This document shows, piece by piece, positions 25,000-32,967 of a stretch of DNA of 39,675 nt. The notes beneath the pieces were generated by a model. That model was not told where the DNA came from and did no database searches. It saw only the letters and a list, made by a program, of their open reading frames with translations. The DNA comes from Caldivirga sp. MU80. Lineage in GTDB: Archaea > Thermoproteota > Thermoprotei > Thermoproteales > Thermocladiaceae. Position 1 is the first letter of the stretch. Every line of letters begins with the position of its first letter. The stretch covers positions 1 through 39,675 of the forward strand of contig NZ_LCTF01000025.1 of NCBI RefSeq assembly GCF_001663375.1. The letters run 5' to 3'. The position numbers and the translations under genes are program-made.

Positions 25000-25263
25000 T
25001 TAACCCTTCTTAATCCTTATAACCCAGTATCCATCAGCCTGAACAACATCAATGACACTGCACCCCAACCTTGAGGCTAAAGCTGGTACAGTCTGACAGG
25101 ACTGGGGGTAATCGACCAAAACCTCCACCATTGCACCATTCTCCACGGACTTTATCACCTTAGCCGTGTACAACTGGGGGTATGGGCATATTAACCCCCT
25201 CAAATCCACCACGTACTTGCCATCCACCCTAACCACCTTACCATCAACGGCGCCTATGCTCAT
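25000..25263 (-). CDS. tusA: TusA/SirA-like sulfur carrier protein
   Basis: This small (87-residue) TusA-family protein carries the signature LICPYPQ, with the sulfur-carrying Cys26 in a C-P-x-P motif, and the standard beta-alpha-beta layout with VEVLVDYPQSC. TusA proteins accept persulfide or thiosulfonate sulfur and pass it to DsrE-, Hdr- or Dsr-type partners. Here it lies between the dsr genes and dsrC, which supports a role in sulfur trafficking. An additional Cys (C52-type, PQSCQTV) is present. The start is taken at ATG 25263; a GTG at 25272 fits a TATA-like AATAAGCC slightly better and would add three residues. Confidence 0.88.
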   Translation of the reverse strand: MSIGAVDGKVVRVDGKYVVDLRGLICPYPQLYTAKVIKSVENGAMVEVLVDYPQSCQTVPALASRLGCSVIDVVQADGYWVIRIKKG

Positions 25264-25361
25264 GACTACCACTAAGCCTAACTCAAGTAAGGCTTATTAT
25301 TCACGATGGGCCATGCATATTCTGCACACTTGAAATGCCATTGAACGAGCATATTGGCGGC

Positions 25362-25411
25362 TCATCCGGCATGTCACTCATCAACCATCAGATACCCCAG
25401 GACTGAATCAC
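25362..25411 (-). ncRNA. Candidate C/D box sRNA 3 (divergent C and D boxes)
   Basis: Read on the minus strand: C GTGATTC (25411-25405), 13-base guide (25404-25392), D' CTGA (25391-25388), three-base spacer, C' TTGATGA (25384-25378), 12-base guide (25377-25366), D ATGA (25365-25362). The C-to-D length of 50 bases equals that of candidate 1. The terminal boxes deviate, but in the kink-turn the usual G-C pair would become U-A and the next pair C-G, so the fold is kept. TTAATTA (25444-25438) lies about 30 bases before box C. It is weaker than the other two candidates. Confidence 0.42.
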
Positions 25412-25529
25412 AGCCAATTAGTCTAGGAGCTGGGAGGTAATTAACCTTAACTTATCATCTCTTAATTAAATACCTATGACCATTACTAAGGCTGCTCGCT
25501 GCTTCTTGGAAAGCTAAGTTTAAGTAATG

Positions 25530-25551
25530 ACCACCTACACGCTTAGGTGGT
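25530..25551. repeat. Perfect hairpin-forming inverted repeat, 8 bp stem
   Basis: ACCACCTA, six-base loop, TAGGTGGT. It sits in the 550-base gap between tusA and the winged-helix gene and belongs to no recognised gene. Confidence 0.4.
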
Positions 25552-25639
25552 ATATTATTAACCCTAGTATTGACTTATTCACACTGCTTGAATTTTTAAT
25601 AGCCAGGTAAAGTAGGTCACTTGGGTTCCTTATACCTGA

Positions 25640-25821
25640 CGAAATGAAATGACAAGTCTCGCCCCTCTAGGGGGTAGGTAGCTCCACTGCGTGGGTCTCA
25701 GGCGATAGGTTTATTAAACCCAGCTTTACTAGGGTATTCAGTAACCCCGCAACAAAGGCGGGGTAACTGTCGAGACCCCCAGAGTGAAACCCCACTCCTA
25801 GAAGGGGCGGGGAGGGGGTCA
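25640..25821 (+). other. Structured non-coding region resembling an IS200/IS605 end or omega-RNA scaffold
   Basis: No gene fits here, but three GC-rich hairpins follow each other: CCCC-tcta-GGGG (about 25662), CCCCGC-loop-GCGGGG (25746-25764), and CCCCACTCCT-AGA-AGGGGCGGGG (25790-25812). GTCTCG near 25655 can also pair with CGAGAC near 25773. The last hairpin is preceded by GTGAAA and followed by GAGGGGGTCA. This GAA-hairpin-GAGG..TCA layout is what I know from right ends of archaeal and bacterial IS200/IS605 elements, where it is also the scaffold of TnpB guide RNA. There is no tnpA or tnpB, so it would be a remnant, a MITE-like derivative or a stand-alone RNA. It ends on the stop codon of the next gene. 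Confidence 0.4.
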
Positions 25822-26247
25822 TACATCCCTGATGGTTGCTAACGAAGCCGCTGCCTTAAGCACCTTAATTAACTCATTAATGTCGCCAACTCCCGATGCC
25901 GACATTACCTTAAGTAACTTGAAGGCGACATACTCCTTATCTAAGCAGGACTTAGCTAGGCATATTATTAGGCCAAGTACTGTTGCACTGTAACTGTTGC
26001 ATTTACCATTCTTAGAAATCACTATGATACCTCTGCTGCTCAGTTTCCTAGTCTTCTTAAAAACTGTGCTAAACGCTAACCCAGTTATCCTAGATAACCT
26101 ATAGAGGGTTAACCCATTATTCTCAATAACAGCCCTCAGTATGCTCATTTCCTGCTCATCCAGGTAGGGGACCACCCTAGCCCATAGCTCGGCCACGTTG
26201 TTTAACTCACTCCTGTAATCCTCAATAATCTTAGTGCCGTTACTCAT
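25819..26247 (-). CDS. Winged-helix transcriptional regulator
   Basis: This 142-residue protein has a central winged helix-turn-helix (about residues 38-80). Helices LTLYRLSRITGLAFSTVFKKTRKL form the DNA-binding part, and the wing GIIVISKNGKCNSY follows. The C-terminal helical part (LAKSCLDKEYVAFKLLKVM) probably dimerises. The fold fits MarR/TrmB-like archaeal regulators. It contains Cys residues (KC, AKSC) that could sense redox or metals, though no clear ligand cluster is seen. CTTAAGCC, 22-29 bases before its ATG, indicates a leaderless mRNA. It is divergent from dsrC with a palindrome in between, so regulation of dsrC is a plausible inference. Confidence 0.7.
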   Translation of the reverse strand: MSNGTKIIEDYRSELNNVAELWARVVPYLDEQEMSILRAVIENNGLTLYRLSRITGLAFSTVFKKTRKLSSRGIIVISKNGKCNSYSATVLGLIICLAKSCLDKEYVAFKLLKVMSASGVGDINELIKVLKAAASLATIRDV

Positions 26248-26294
26248 AGGTATCTAAGTAGCCAACTGGGCTTAAGTTTAATTCACGTCAACTT

Positions 26295-26309
26295 TCACAT
26301 CCTATGTGA
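26295..26309. promoter_or_regulatory. Palindrome between the winged-helix gene and dsrC
   Basis: TCACAT, three bases, ATGTGA is a perfect 6+3+6 inverted repeat. It is about 48 bases upstream of the winged-helix start and about 107 bases before dsrC. It is a candidate operator for the neighbouring regulator. Confidence 0.45.
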
Positions 26310-26334
26310 TATTTTAAGTATTTATAAATCATGG

Positions 26335-26396
26335 TTTAAAAGCATTCCCCTTGTAAAGAAACACATGAGCGTTTACAATAGGTAAGGATTAATTAA
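26335..26396 (+). promoter_or_regulatory. dsrC upstream region with two TATA-like boxes and a six-codon mini-ORF
   Basis: TTTAAAA (26335-26341) is centred 27 bases before an ATG at 26365 that opens only six codons (MSVYNR, stop 26383-26385). A second box, ATTAATTAA (26388-26396), is centred about 25 bases before the dsrC ATG at 26416. dsrC may therefore have a leaderless transcript and a longer leadered one with a tiny upstream ORF. Confidence 0.4.
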
Positions 26397-26415
26397 TAGA
26401 CATGCTAAGTGGCGT

Positions 26416-26760
26416 ATGTCCCTCAAGTACCTAGAGGTTGGAGGCAAGAAGATAGAGCTAGATGAGGATGGGTTCCTAAAGGACCCAATGGCATGGAATG
26501 AGGAGGTGGCTAAGATACTTTGCAGAGAGGAGTGCCGTGACCCAGAAACCGGTGAGTTGGGTGTTATGAAGGAGGAGCATTGGAAGGTTGTTAAGTACCT
26601 TAGGCAGTACTGGGAGAGGTTCGGCATGTGCCCACCAATAAGGATGCTTGTTAAGGAGACAGGAATACCACTCCAAAGGATATATCAACTATTCCCAAAC
26701 GGCCCAGCCAAGGGCGCATGCAGGGTCGCTGGTGCACCTAAACCAACTGGCTGTGTTTAA
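26416..26760 (+). CDS. dsrC: DsrC sulfur-carrier protein of sulfite reductase
   Basis: This 114-residue DsrC carries both redox cysteines of the C-terminal arm: C102 and the penultimate C113, ten residues apart (CRVAGAPKPTGCV). This distinguishes true DsrC from TusE and other single-Cys relatives. The body shows the family blocks DEDGFLKDPMAWNEEVA and KEEHWKVVKYLRQYW. In sulfite reduction DsrC receives the sulfur atom on DsrAB as a trisulfide and is reduced by DsrMK. Both complexes are encoded 5-9 kb away in this window. An extra pair, C36/C40, is present. The gene is monocistronic with its own promoter. Confidence 0.93.
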   Translation: MSLKYLEVGGKKIELDEDGFLKDPMAWNEEVAKILCREECRDPETGELGVMKEEHWKVVKYLRQYWERFGMCPPIRMLVKETGIPLQRIYQLFPNGPAKGACRVAGAPKPTGCV

Positions 26761-27030
26761 ATAAGACGCTTAACATTAAATTAAGCTTAAAATGTGATTA
26801 AACAAACTATTGTATTTTAATGATTAAAAATATGCAAGTCGTTTAACCGCCTCAGAGCTCAGCCGCATTTAACTTAAAGCTTAAAGTGAACCGGTCCGGC
26901 CTCATTCACCTTTGCCCATGTTCTTCAGAATAGCCTTTAGACTTAACCATCAGCAGCGTAATAATCCGTACCGGTACTGCCTCTGATTGATTAAGAATAA
27001 AGAATTAATACCCCACCTTAGTGAGTATAC

Positions 27031-28947
27031 GTGTCCTCAACGGTGCTGGGTATTGACATTAGGCCTGATGGTGGCTTCTCCTACGTAGTCATGGGTAGTG
27101 ATGGGTCTATTATTGATGGTGGTAATGTAGATGCAGGCGAGTTGATTAGGGTTATTAAGAGGTTTAAGCCCTCCGTGCTGGCTGTTGATAATATTAGGGA
27201 ATTGCTTGAGCTGGGTGGGCGTTTCCTGAAGAGGTTGGGTAAGTTACCCACCATCCCCCAGATAATCCAAGTGACCAGGCTGTCCGATGGGTCGGAGGTT
27301 AGGATGGAGGATTTGGTTAAGAGGTACCTGGGTATCAATGTTGGTGTATTGACGCCTGAGCAGACGGCTAAGTACGCCGCCGAGTTGGCCTTGAGGAACG
27401 TTGGATCCATTGTTAAGCTCTTTGAGAACGAGACTAAGATAGTGGTTAAGGCGCTAATATCGACTAAGCAGGGTGGGCAGAGTAGGAGAAGGTTTGAGAG
27501 GAATATGGCGATTAGGATTAGGCACATTGTTAAAGATGTGACCGAGGCGCTTAATAGGGCTAACCTGGACTACGACGTCTTCTACCATAAGGATAGTGAG
27601 GGGGTTAGGTCAGCTTTAATAATCGTCTATGCCGATAAGCAAACTGTAAGGAAGGTCATTAAGCCCATTAAGTCAATTGACGTTAAGGTGACGTTGGAGC
27701 AGGTGGTCAGCAGTAGCGTTAAGTTCATTCCACCAGGCTCAGGGCGTGTACTCGAGGTCTCACCTAAATCAAGAACCAGGTTGATAATCGGCGTTGACCC
27801 TGGCATAGTGACTGGGCTAGCCATAATGAACTTAGACGGTAAGGTACTTGCACTATTCAGCGGCAGGAATATGAGTAGGAGGAGGGTGCTGAGCCTAGTC
27901 TACGATTACGGTACCCCAGTGGTTGTTGCAACCGACGTTTCAAAACCTTCGGACTACGTTAAGAAGCTGGCCGCCATGGTTGGTGCAGTCCTGTACCATC
28001 CTGATAAGGACCTTCAAATAACGGAGAAGGCCAGTATAGCGCTTAAACTATCCGAGAGGGATAACGTGAAGGTTAAGACACCCCACGAGAGGGATGCCTT
28101 AGCGGCAGCGTATAAGGCGTACATGAGTTACCTGGACAAGTTCAACAGGGTGAATGAACTACTCGGTGAATTACCAATACAGGTGAATGCTGATGAGGTT
28201 AAGGAGTTGGTCATAAGGGGCTTGCCCATAAGGGAGGCGTTATCGAGGGTACTTGGTAGGGGTGTTAACCAGGAGTGTAAGCCCGAGGTCATTATTAGGG
28301 GTCAGCAGGAGTGCAGGTGTGATGATAAGGTTAAGGAGCTTAAGGATTACGTCAGGTTACTGGAGGAGAAGGTTAACAGGCTTGAAATAGAGAACGCCAA
28401 GCTCAGGGATGAGGTTAATAGGCTCTACACGCTCAAGTACACACCACCCGACCAATCACTAGTGTCTAAGATAAAGCTACTTGAGGATAGGGTCGAACTT
28501 GAGGTTAAGAGGAATAGGGAGCTTAAGGAGACCCTAACCAACGTTAAGGCTATGGTTGCCAATGCACTCAATGGCAAAGGCTTAGCCTTCGCTGTTAGGG
28601 TTAGTAATGGTGAGGAGTTGGCTAAGGCTCTTAGTAGGGGATTCCTACCCATTGTTAGGTTTCAGGAAATATCAACACTAATTGATCTAAGTAAGGGCTG
28701 GGCTGGCATAGTGGTAACCATTGATGATGTCGGCGCGAGGGCCATTAGGCAATTATTCAAGTTAGGCATCACAGTTGTTCCACTGTCTAAGGTACTGGCC
28801 TTAGATGTAAGCGATGACGTTAAGATAGTTAACATTGAGAGGATTAATGAATTCGTCAACGAGTTGAGGAATACCCTAAGTGAGGTAGATTACGAGCTAC
28901 TTGAGGACTTGGTGAATGAGTATAGGCTGAGTAGAAAGGGCCGTTAA
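27031..28947 (+). CDS. DUF460 family RuvC/YqgF-fold protein with coiled coil
   Basis: This 638-residue archaeal protein of the DUF460/COG2433 family is annotated as a possible RNase H-fold nuclease. An N-terminal RNase H-like half is followed by a RuvC-type core beginning IIGVDPGIVTG (D256). ATDVSKPSD and KTPHERDALAAAYKAY supply further acidic positions of that fold. A long coiled coil spans about residues 430-510 (VKELKDYVRLLEEKVNRLE). The last 120 residues form a mixed domain. The substrate is unknown. Conservation across archaea points to information processing. The start is GTG 27031 with ATTAATA about 24 bases upstream, so it is leaderless. Confidence 0.85.
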   Translation: MSSTVLGIDIRPDGGFSYVVMGSDGSIIDGGNVDAGELIRVIKRFKPSVLAVDNIRELLELGGRFLKRLGKLPTIPQIIQVTRLSDGSEVRMEDLVKRYLGINVGVLTPEQTAKYAAELALRNVGSIVKLFENETKIVVKALISTKQGGQSRRRFERNMAIRIRHIVKDVTEALNRANLDYDVFYHKDSEGVRSALIIVYADKQTVRKVIKPIKSIDVKVTLEQVVSSSVKFIPPGSGRVLEVSPKSRTRLIIGVDPGIVTGLAIMNLDGKVLALFSGRNMSRRRVLSLVYDYGTPVVVATDVSKPSDYVKKLAAMVGAVLYHPDKDLQITEKASIALKLSERDNVKVKTPHERDALAAAYKAYMSYLDKFNRVNELLGELPIQVNADEVKELVIRGLPIREALSRVLGRGVNQECKPEVIIRGQQECRCDDKVKELKDYVRLLEEKVNRLEIENAKLRDEVNRLYTLKYTPPDQSLVSKIKLLEDRVELEVKRNRELKETLTNVKAMVANALNGKGLAFAVRVSNGEELAKALSRGFLPIVRFQEISTLIDLSKGWAGIVVTIDDVGARAIRQLFKLGITVVPLSKVLALDVSDDVKIVNIERINEFVNELRNTLSEVDYELLEDLVNEYRLSRKGR

Positions 28948-28977
28948 GGCCCTGGGGCGGTTTTAATGCGTGAACCA

Positions 28978-30207
28978 CTAGAAGGGTGTTATCTCACCCC
29001 TAACGAACATGCTTGTTAGCCTTGTTACCCTACTTATCTCCTCGTCGGTTATCGCCTCAGCCTCCCTCCTAACCTCACCTGTTAACTCCCCTCCCTCACC
29101 CATCACCACTTCAACGTTGGCTATCAGTGGATTATCTATGGGCTTACCGATTTGGCTGAGCAGATAGACGTAAACCTCCCTAATCCCCTTAACCTCCTCG
29201 TATATGCGCCTGGCTATCATATTGGCAAGCACGTAGTATATTTTACCTATGTGGGAGACTGGGTTCTTACCAGCCGTGGCCTCCATGGACATGGGTCTCA
29301 TTGGTGTTATCAACCCATTAGCCCTATTACCCCTACCAGTCATCCCATCATCACCATGCTCCGCCGAGGTCCCGGTGTAGGTTAGGTAGTATATGCCGTG
29401 CTCTGGGTTATCGGCTGTGTTTAAGTGGACCTTGATTTCATAGTCGCTGGCTATCTTAACCGCGTTGTCGTATATTGCATTAACCACGTCCTCCTTAACG
29501 CTTATGTAATGGTCCTTGTCTTTAATTAACCTTGAAACCAACGCCGAGGCGACTGTGAGTGTTATGGTTTTACCCTGCCTAAGCCCCATGACCTTAACGT
29601 CCTCCCCAACCTCAGGGTACTTGGACTTAAACTCCCTTGAATTAAGCAGCCTCTCAGTCTCGTAAACGAGCCTCTCAGTTACCGTTAATGGGGCGAAGCC
29701 AACTCCAATAGACGTGTCATTGGCCAATGGAACCCCACCACTGGTAACCCCAAGTTCATAAACCCCCACCAGGTCTGCTGAACCCTGCCCAACCCTATAG
29801 TCAACTACGACGTGGTGGTCTGGGTCAAGGAACCTGAAGTTCTCCGTTATGAACCTCCTAGCCGCGGAAAGTATTATACTACCCACGGGTACCTTAACAG
29901 CCCCAGTGCTTGACTTAACCTCCGTGGTTACCCTACCCGACACTATTATCCTAATGGGCTCTATTATATCCCCACCCCCGAACCTAACCTGCGCGTTACC
30001 ACCAATCACAAGCACCTTATCAACGTTGTGGTGCAGAATCACCCCGAAATTCTCCAGGTAGTACCTAGACAACTCCCTACTCACGTACTCTGACACTGAG
30101 TCAGCTATGTAGTCGGGGTGCCCTAGGCCCTTCCTCTCCACCAACTCCACAGGTAACTCCTCGGTTGGCTGCCTCCTCACCCCAGAAACCACTATGTTCC
30201 TCCCCAT
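28978..30207 (-). CDS. mat: Archaeal-type S-adenosylmethionine synthetase
   Basis: This is methionine adenosyltransferase of the archaeal class (about 400 residues), which makes S-adenosylmethionine from methionine and ATP. Diagnostic blocks are [18 protein letters not shown] at the N-terminus, [25 protein letters not shown], and [18 protein letters not shown] near 275-295. The family is distinct in sequence from bacterial and eukaryal MetK. It lies six bases behind the SmAP gene. GGAGTGA ahead of the ATG serves both as ribosome-binding site and near the upstream stop, so it is translated from the SmAP transcript. Confidence 0.95.
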   Translation of the reverse strand: MGRNIVVSGVRRQPTEELPVELVERKGLGHPDYIADSVSEYVSRELSRYYLENFGVILHHNVDKVLVIGGNAQVRFGGGDIIEPIRIIVSGRVTTEVKSSTGAVKVPVGSIILSAARRFITENFRFLDPDHHVVVDYRVGQGSADLVGVYELGVTSGGVPLANDTSIGVGFAPLTVTERLVYETERLLNSREFKSKYPEVGEDVKVMGLRQGKTITLTVASALVSRLIKDKDHYISVKEDVVNAIYDNAVKIASDYEIKVHLNTADNPEHGIYYLTYTGTSAEHGDDGMTGRGNRANGLITPMRPMSMEATAGKNPVSHIGKIYYVLANMIARRIYEEVKGIREVYVYLLSQIGKPIDNPLIANVEVVMGEGGELTGEVRREAEAITDEEISRVTRLTSMFVRGEITPF

Positions 30208-30213
30208 GCCTGG

Positions 30214-30474
30214 TCACTCCAGCTCATTCCTTAGGGATACGTAGAGTACCTGGTTCCCCCTAATCAACACCCTCCCGTATTTCACAGTCACCTGGTTTGT
30301 CCTCGAGTCTAACTCCTCAGCTTCATCAAGTACTATGTTCATGCACTGGTCTATGAACCTCAAGACCCCGCCTAATACCCTACCCGCCTTTAGTTTAACC
30401 ACTACGTTCTTATCAACCATCATGCCTAAGGCCCTCAGTGGCTGGGCACTGCTAACCTCTGGGTGCTCTTGCAT
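30214..30474 (-). CDS. Sm-like archaeal protein (SmAP/Lsm)
   Basis: This 86-residue Lsm protein has Sm1 (MVDKNVVVKLKAGRVLGGVLR, slightly shortened here) and Sm2 ending in KYGRVLIRGNQVLYV, the IRG motif of the RNA-binding site. It forms heptameric rings that bind U-rich RNA. I use ATG 30474 because TTTTTATATG is 20-29 bases upstream, giving a leaderless mRNA. The GTG at 30483 would lie closer to the TATA box and adds three residues. It is the first gene of a two-gene operon with mat. Confidence 0.88.
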   Translation of the reverse strand: MQEHPEVSSAQPLRALGMMVDKNVVVKLKAGRVLGGVLRFIDQCMNIVLDEAEELDSRTNQVTVKYGRVLIRGNQVLYVSLRNELE

Positions 30475-30591
30475 TCGGTCCACTTCTAAATATCATATAA
30501 AAATATTGCGCCTAACCCACCCATGGGCTAAAGGCCGTATTTAGTATACGCACCCTAAGCCGGAGTAACCTAGCAGCTGATGCGGTTAGCA

Positions 30592-31029
30592 TTAAGCCCT
30601 GTATTGTCTCAATAACCTCCTCAACTTAACCCACTGATCGTTGAACTCAATTATTGAGAACACTAAGAGGGATGATAGGGCTACTACTGCGAACAAATCT
30701 AGCCTAGTTAACCTAAGCAGCACACTAATCACATATGCCGTCGTTAAGGTTGATGAGAAGCCTAAGTAGAAGGCTGCCCTCGGCAGTATTGCCGTTCTAA
30801 CTATTAAAACACCCTCCAACACACCATCCCTCTTAACCGCCCTATACCCATCACTATCCCTAATGACAAGGCCCAGTAGTCTAAGCCTCTCCAGGTGGTG
30901 GTAGGCTTGTCCAGGGCTTGAGAAACCAAGGGCCTTCTGAACCTCCCTAATACTCATCGCCCTACTCTCCCTAACCAGCAGCAGGTAAACTCTTAGCGTA
31001 GTTTCACCAAGCCTAAACTCATCACTCAT
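30592..31029 (-). CDS. Winged-helix regulator with two C-terminal transmembrane helices
   Basis: The N-terminal 70 residues form a winged helix (EVQKALGFSSPGQAYHHLERLRLLGLV, then RDSDGYRAVK). Two hydrophobic helices follow (about 84-104 and 110-128) and a short basic tail ends in RLLRQYRA. This is a membrane-tethered DNA-binding protein with no visible sensor domain. TTATAAA at 31051-31057 lies about 25 bases before its ATG. Its promoter faces that of the secreted protein at 31134 across a 9-bp inverted repeat, so self-regulation and control of that neighbour are plausible. I know no named family with certainty. It resembles archaeal two-helix wHTH proteins near surface-protein genes. Confidence 0.75.
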   Translation of the reverse strand: MSDEFRLGETTLRVYLLLVRESRAMSIREVQKALGFSSPGQAYHHLERLRLLGLVIRDSDGYRAVKRDGVLEGVLIVRTAILPRAAFYLGFSSTLTTAYVISVLLRLTRLDLFAVVALSSLLVFSIIEFNDQWVKLRRLLRQYRA

Positions 31030-31060
31030 GATTCAGCCTCACGGCGTTGATTATAAAGTT

Positions 31061-31094
31061 CTAGCACCTAGAACGTTGAAAATTCAGGTGCTAG
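31061..31094. promoter_or_regulatory. Inverted repeat between two divergent promoters
   Basis: CTAGCACCT (31061-31069) and AGGTGCTAG (31086-31094) are perfect 9-base inverted arms with a 16-base spacer. The left arm is four bases from the TATA box of the minus-strand winged-helix gene (31051-31057), and the right arm abuts TAAAATTA (31095-31102), the likely TATA of the plus-strand gene. Within the left arm a smaller palindrome, TTCTAG-CAC-CTAGAA, also exists. The geometry is that of a shared operator covering both BRE elements. Confidence 0.7.
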
Positions 31095-31133
31095 TAAAAT
31101 TAGGGATGAGCCAGTGGGGGGTGGTGATCAGGC

Positions 31134-32297
31134 ATGGGTTTAGGCATGCATGTAACCGGTGTAGGGAGTGTGAAGGTGGGAAGAATTAGGCCATACCTAT
31201 TAGTGGTGGGCGCATCAATAGCGTTAGTACTGACGCTGGTTGCCGCTGCGCAACCAATAATGCCCTTTAGGGGTGGTTTAGTGATTAATATACTAAGCAC
31301 AAATGGATCTCTCATCGGCATAGCAGCTTATGGCCATAACCTTGTGGTGAGCCACGTGGTAATGCGGTTAATAGAACCCAACCAAAACTACTTAGTGGTG
31401 GCTTATAGCTTTAACGTAACCCAGGGTAGGCTCATCGAATACATTGGATACACTTACGTTAACGGCTCAATGCTACTGAGGGTAATTGCTGGTGGTTCAG
31501 CAGTCCTATACTCATGGGTTAGAAGTAACATTGTTCTTAAGCCGCTGAACCAATACCCGAGGGCTAATGTAACCGTGATAGTTAAGGCTCCTAACGGTGA
31601 ACCTGTCAGTAACGGTACGGTTTGCGCGCTACTGGCACCACCAGTATTCCTGCCATTAGTGTTTTCACTCCACACGCCATCACCCTACGGTAGGTTGTGC
31701 GTTGGGGTCTCTAATGGCATAGCCGAGTTCAGTAACCTACTTCAAGTACCCTATTACCTAGTCTACACTAGCGTAATTAGGCTTGGTGGTGGTAAAATAG
31801 TTGTTAAGCCCATTGGCAGTGAGGTTATCAACATCTATGGTGTTCCAGTGAACGTAACCAGTTACGAGGAGATCATAAACATAACTAGACCATCATTCGT
31901 ACTGCTCACAGGCATGAACATGACTATACCTAATAACGGTACGGTAACCATCAAGATCAAGATTAGGTTAATTGCACCAATCGTAACACTCTACGGACCC
32001 ACAACACTACACCCCACAACAGCCACTTCAATCACTTCACCAATTAATGAAGGTAACTCATCCAACATAGACCCAGCCAACATAGTCTACATGCTAAGCG
32101 GTGCATCAAGCGTAGTGCCGTCAATATCAATGGGGACCACTACCACAGGTGCGCCAAAGGTGGTAACCGTTGGCAGTGTGAGTCAAGCAAAACCCTCAGT
32201 ACCCTACGGCTTAGTTGTATTAATAGTTGCACTAGCAGTGATAGTTGGCTTAACCATGGCCATAGTAGCCCTTAGACTAGCCATTAAGCCAAGGTGA
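31134..32297 (+). CDS. Secreted/membrane-anchored protein of unknown function
   Basis: The 387-residue protein has an N-terminal hydrophobic segment (about residues 19-40). An extracytoplasmic region of about 310 residues follows, with many Asn-x-Thr/Ser sequons and an Ig-like or carboxypeptidase-regulatory-like strand pattern (NVTVIVKAPNGEPVSNGTVCALL). A short Ser/Thr/Gly stalk leads to a C-terminal transmembrane helix ending KPR. The start is ATG 31134, with GGTGATC five bases upstream. It is followed after seven bases by a small winged-helix gene. That makes a surface protein plus regulator operon, controlled by the divergent promoter described above. No enzymatic motif is visible. Confidence 0.7.
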   Translation: MGLGMHVTGVGSVKVGRIRPYLLVVGASIALVLTLVAAAQPIMPFRGGLVINILSTNGSLIGIAAYGHNLVVSHVVMRLIEPNQNYLVVAYSFNVTQGRLIEYIGYTYVNGSMLLRVIAGGSAVLYSWVRSNIVLKPLNQYPRANVTVIVKAPNGEPVSNGTVCALLAPPVFLPLVFSLHTPSPYGRLCVGVSNGIAEFSNLLQVPYYLVYTSVIRLGGGKIVVKPIGSEVINIYGVPVNVTSYEEIINITRPSFVLLTGMNMTIPNNGTVTIKIKIRLIAPIVTLYGPTTLHPTTATSITSPINEGNSSNIDPANIVYMLSGASSVVPSISMGTTTTGAPKVVTVGSVSQAKPSVPYGLVVLIVALAVIVGLTMAIVALRLAIKPR

Positions 32298-32304
32298 ATC
32301 AACT

Positions 32305-32604
32305 GTGGCTAATGAAATACCGATAATTAGCAGGTACGGCGCACGAAGGGGTAGGAGGGATAGGATTGAGGCGGTTATGCAGATCCTGGAGCATCTATCA
32401 ACTGGGTGCAGCAGGCCCACGAGGATATCCCTAGAGTTAGGGATATCTTATAATAGGCTCACTCAGGTGCTAAGGAGCCTTGAGGAACTGGGCCTGGTTA
32501 GGAAAGATGACTGCGGGTATTACGTTACGCGGAATGGCTTAATGCTTCTTGATGCCTATAGGAGGTTTAGAATGAGCCTTGAGGTGTATGGCATTAAGCC
32601 TTAG
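32305..32604 (+). CDS. Small winged-helix regulator (paralogue of 32968-33237)
   Basis: This 99-residue protein is one winged helix: helix 1 RIEAVMQILEHLSTGC, recognition region RISLELGISYNRLTQVLRSLEELGLV, wing DDCGYYVTRNG, and a C-terminal helix. It starts at a GTG with GGTGA seven bases upstream, the GGTGA overlapping the stop region of the secreted-protein gene, so the two are co-translated. It closely resembles the protein at 32968-33237 (QILE-LS--CS-PT and Y-RL-Q-L patterns). Both contain the same conserved Cys before the recognition part. Confidence 0.78.
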   Translation: MANEIPIISRYGARRGRRDRIEAVMQILEHLSTGCSRPTRISLELGISYNRLTQVLRSLEELGLVRKDDCGYYVTRNGLMLLDAYRRFRMSLEVYGIKP

Positions 32605-32655
32605 TTGAGGCACCATTAAACATGGGTTATTTTCAAAAACTAAACTTTATTTCCT

Positions 32656-32889
32656 TCATGATACCTCGACCGCGTACATGCCGGGCTTTGTTATGTTAAG
32701 CTCCTTTGCTATGCATGACTCCCCAGGGTCAAGCACTATGATTAACCCTCTCCACTCCTCACTGAAGTCGACACCACCGCAGTTGGGGCATTGGTTAACG
32801 TCATCTGGGACTATTAGCCTGCAATTCCTACACGCCTTAAAACCGGATAACGGCCTCCTCTTAACCCTACCCCTAGTGGCCCTACTCAC
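32656..32889 (-). CDS. spt4: Transcription elongation factor Spt4
   Basis: This 77-residue archaeal Spt4 (RpoE'') binds Spt5 and increases RNA polymerase processivity. The zinc ligands are CRNC and CPNC, about 13 residues apart (KACRNCRLIVPDD, NQCPNCGG). The conserved strand FSEEWRGLIIVLDPGES and the C-terminal KPGMYAVEV complete the fold. A basic N-terminal extension (RATRGRVKRRPLSG) is longer than in most homologues. The GTG at 32889 has TATTAA 22-27 bases upstream. A TTG at 32898 would add three residues. It is convergent with the small winged-helix gene. Confidence 0.92.
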   Translation of the reverse strand: MSRATRGRVKRRPLSGFKACRNCRLIVPDDVNQCPNCGGVDFSEEWRGLIIVLDPGESCIAKELNITKPGMYAVEVS

Positions 32890-32967
32890 CCGTGTCAAGC
32901 CTAATTAGGGTTAATAAGCGTTTCACATTGAGCATTAAGCACCTACCGCGGTTATAGCCAAGAACTA

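Noticed and set aside
25640-25821. Idea that the structured region is RNase P RNA of the reduced type T or SRP RNA
   Set aside because: I could not find the conserved P4 elements of RNase P or the SRP helix 8 motif; the IS200/IS605 end layout fits better.
26761-27030. Possible C/D sRNA on either strand in the gap after dsrC
   Set aside because: Single boxes such as GTGATTA or CTGATGG occur, but no complete set with correct spacing; nothing else is visible in this gap apart from the DUF460 promoter.
30484-30591. Possible tRNA or small RNA between SmAP and the membrane-tethered regulator
   Set aside because: No cloverleaf, T-loop or box motifs; it appears to hold only the SmAP promoter.
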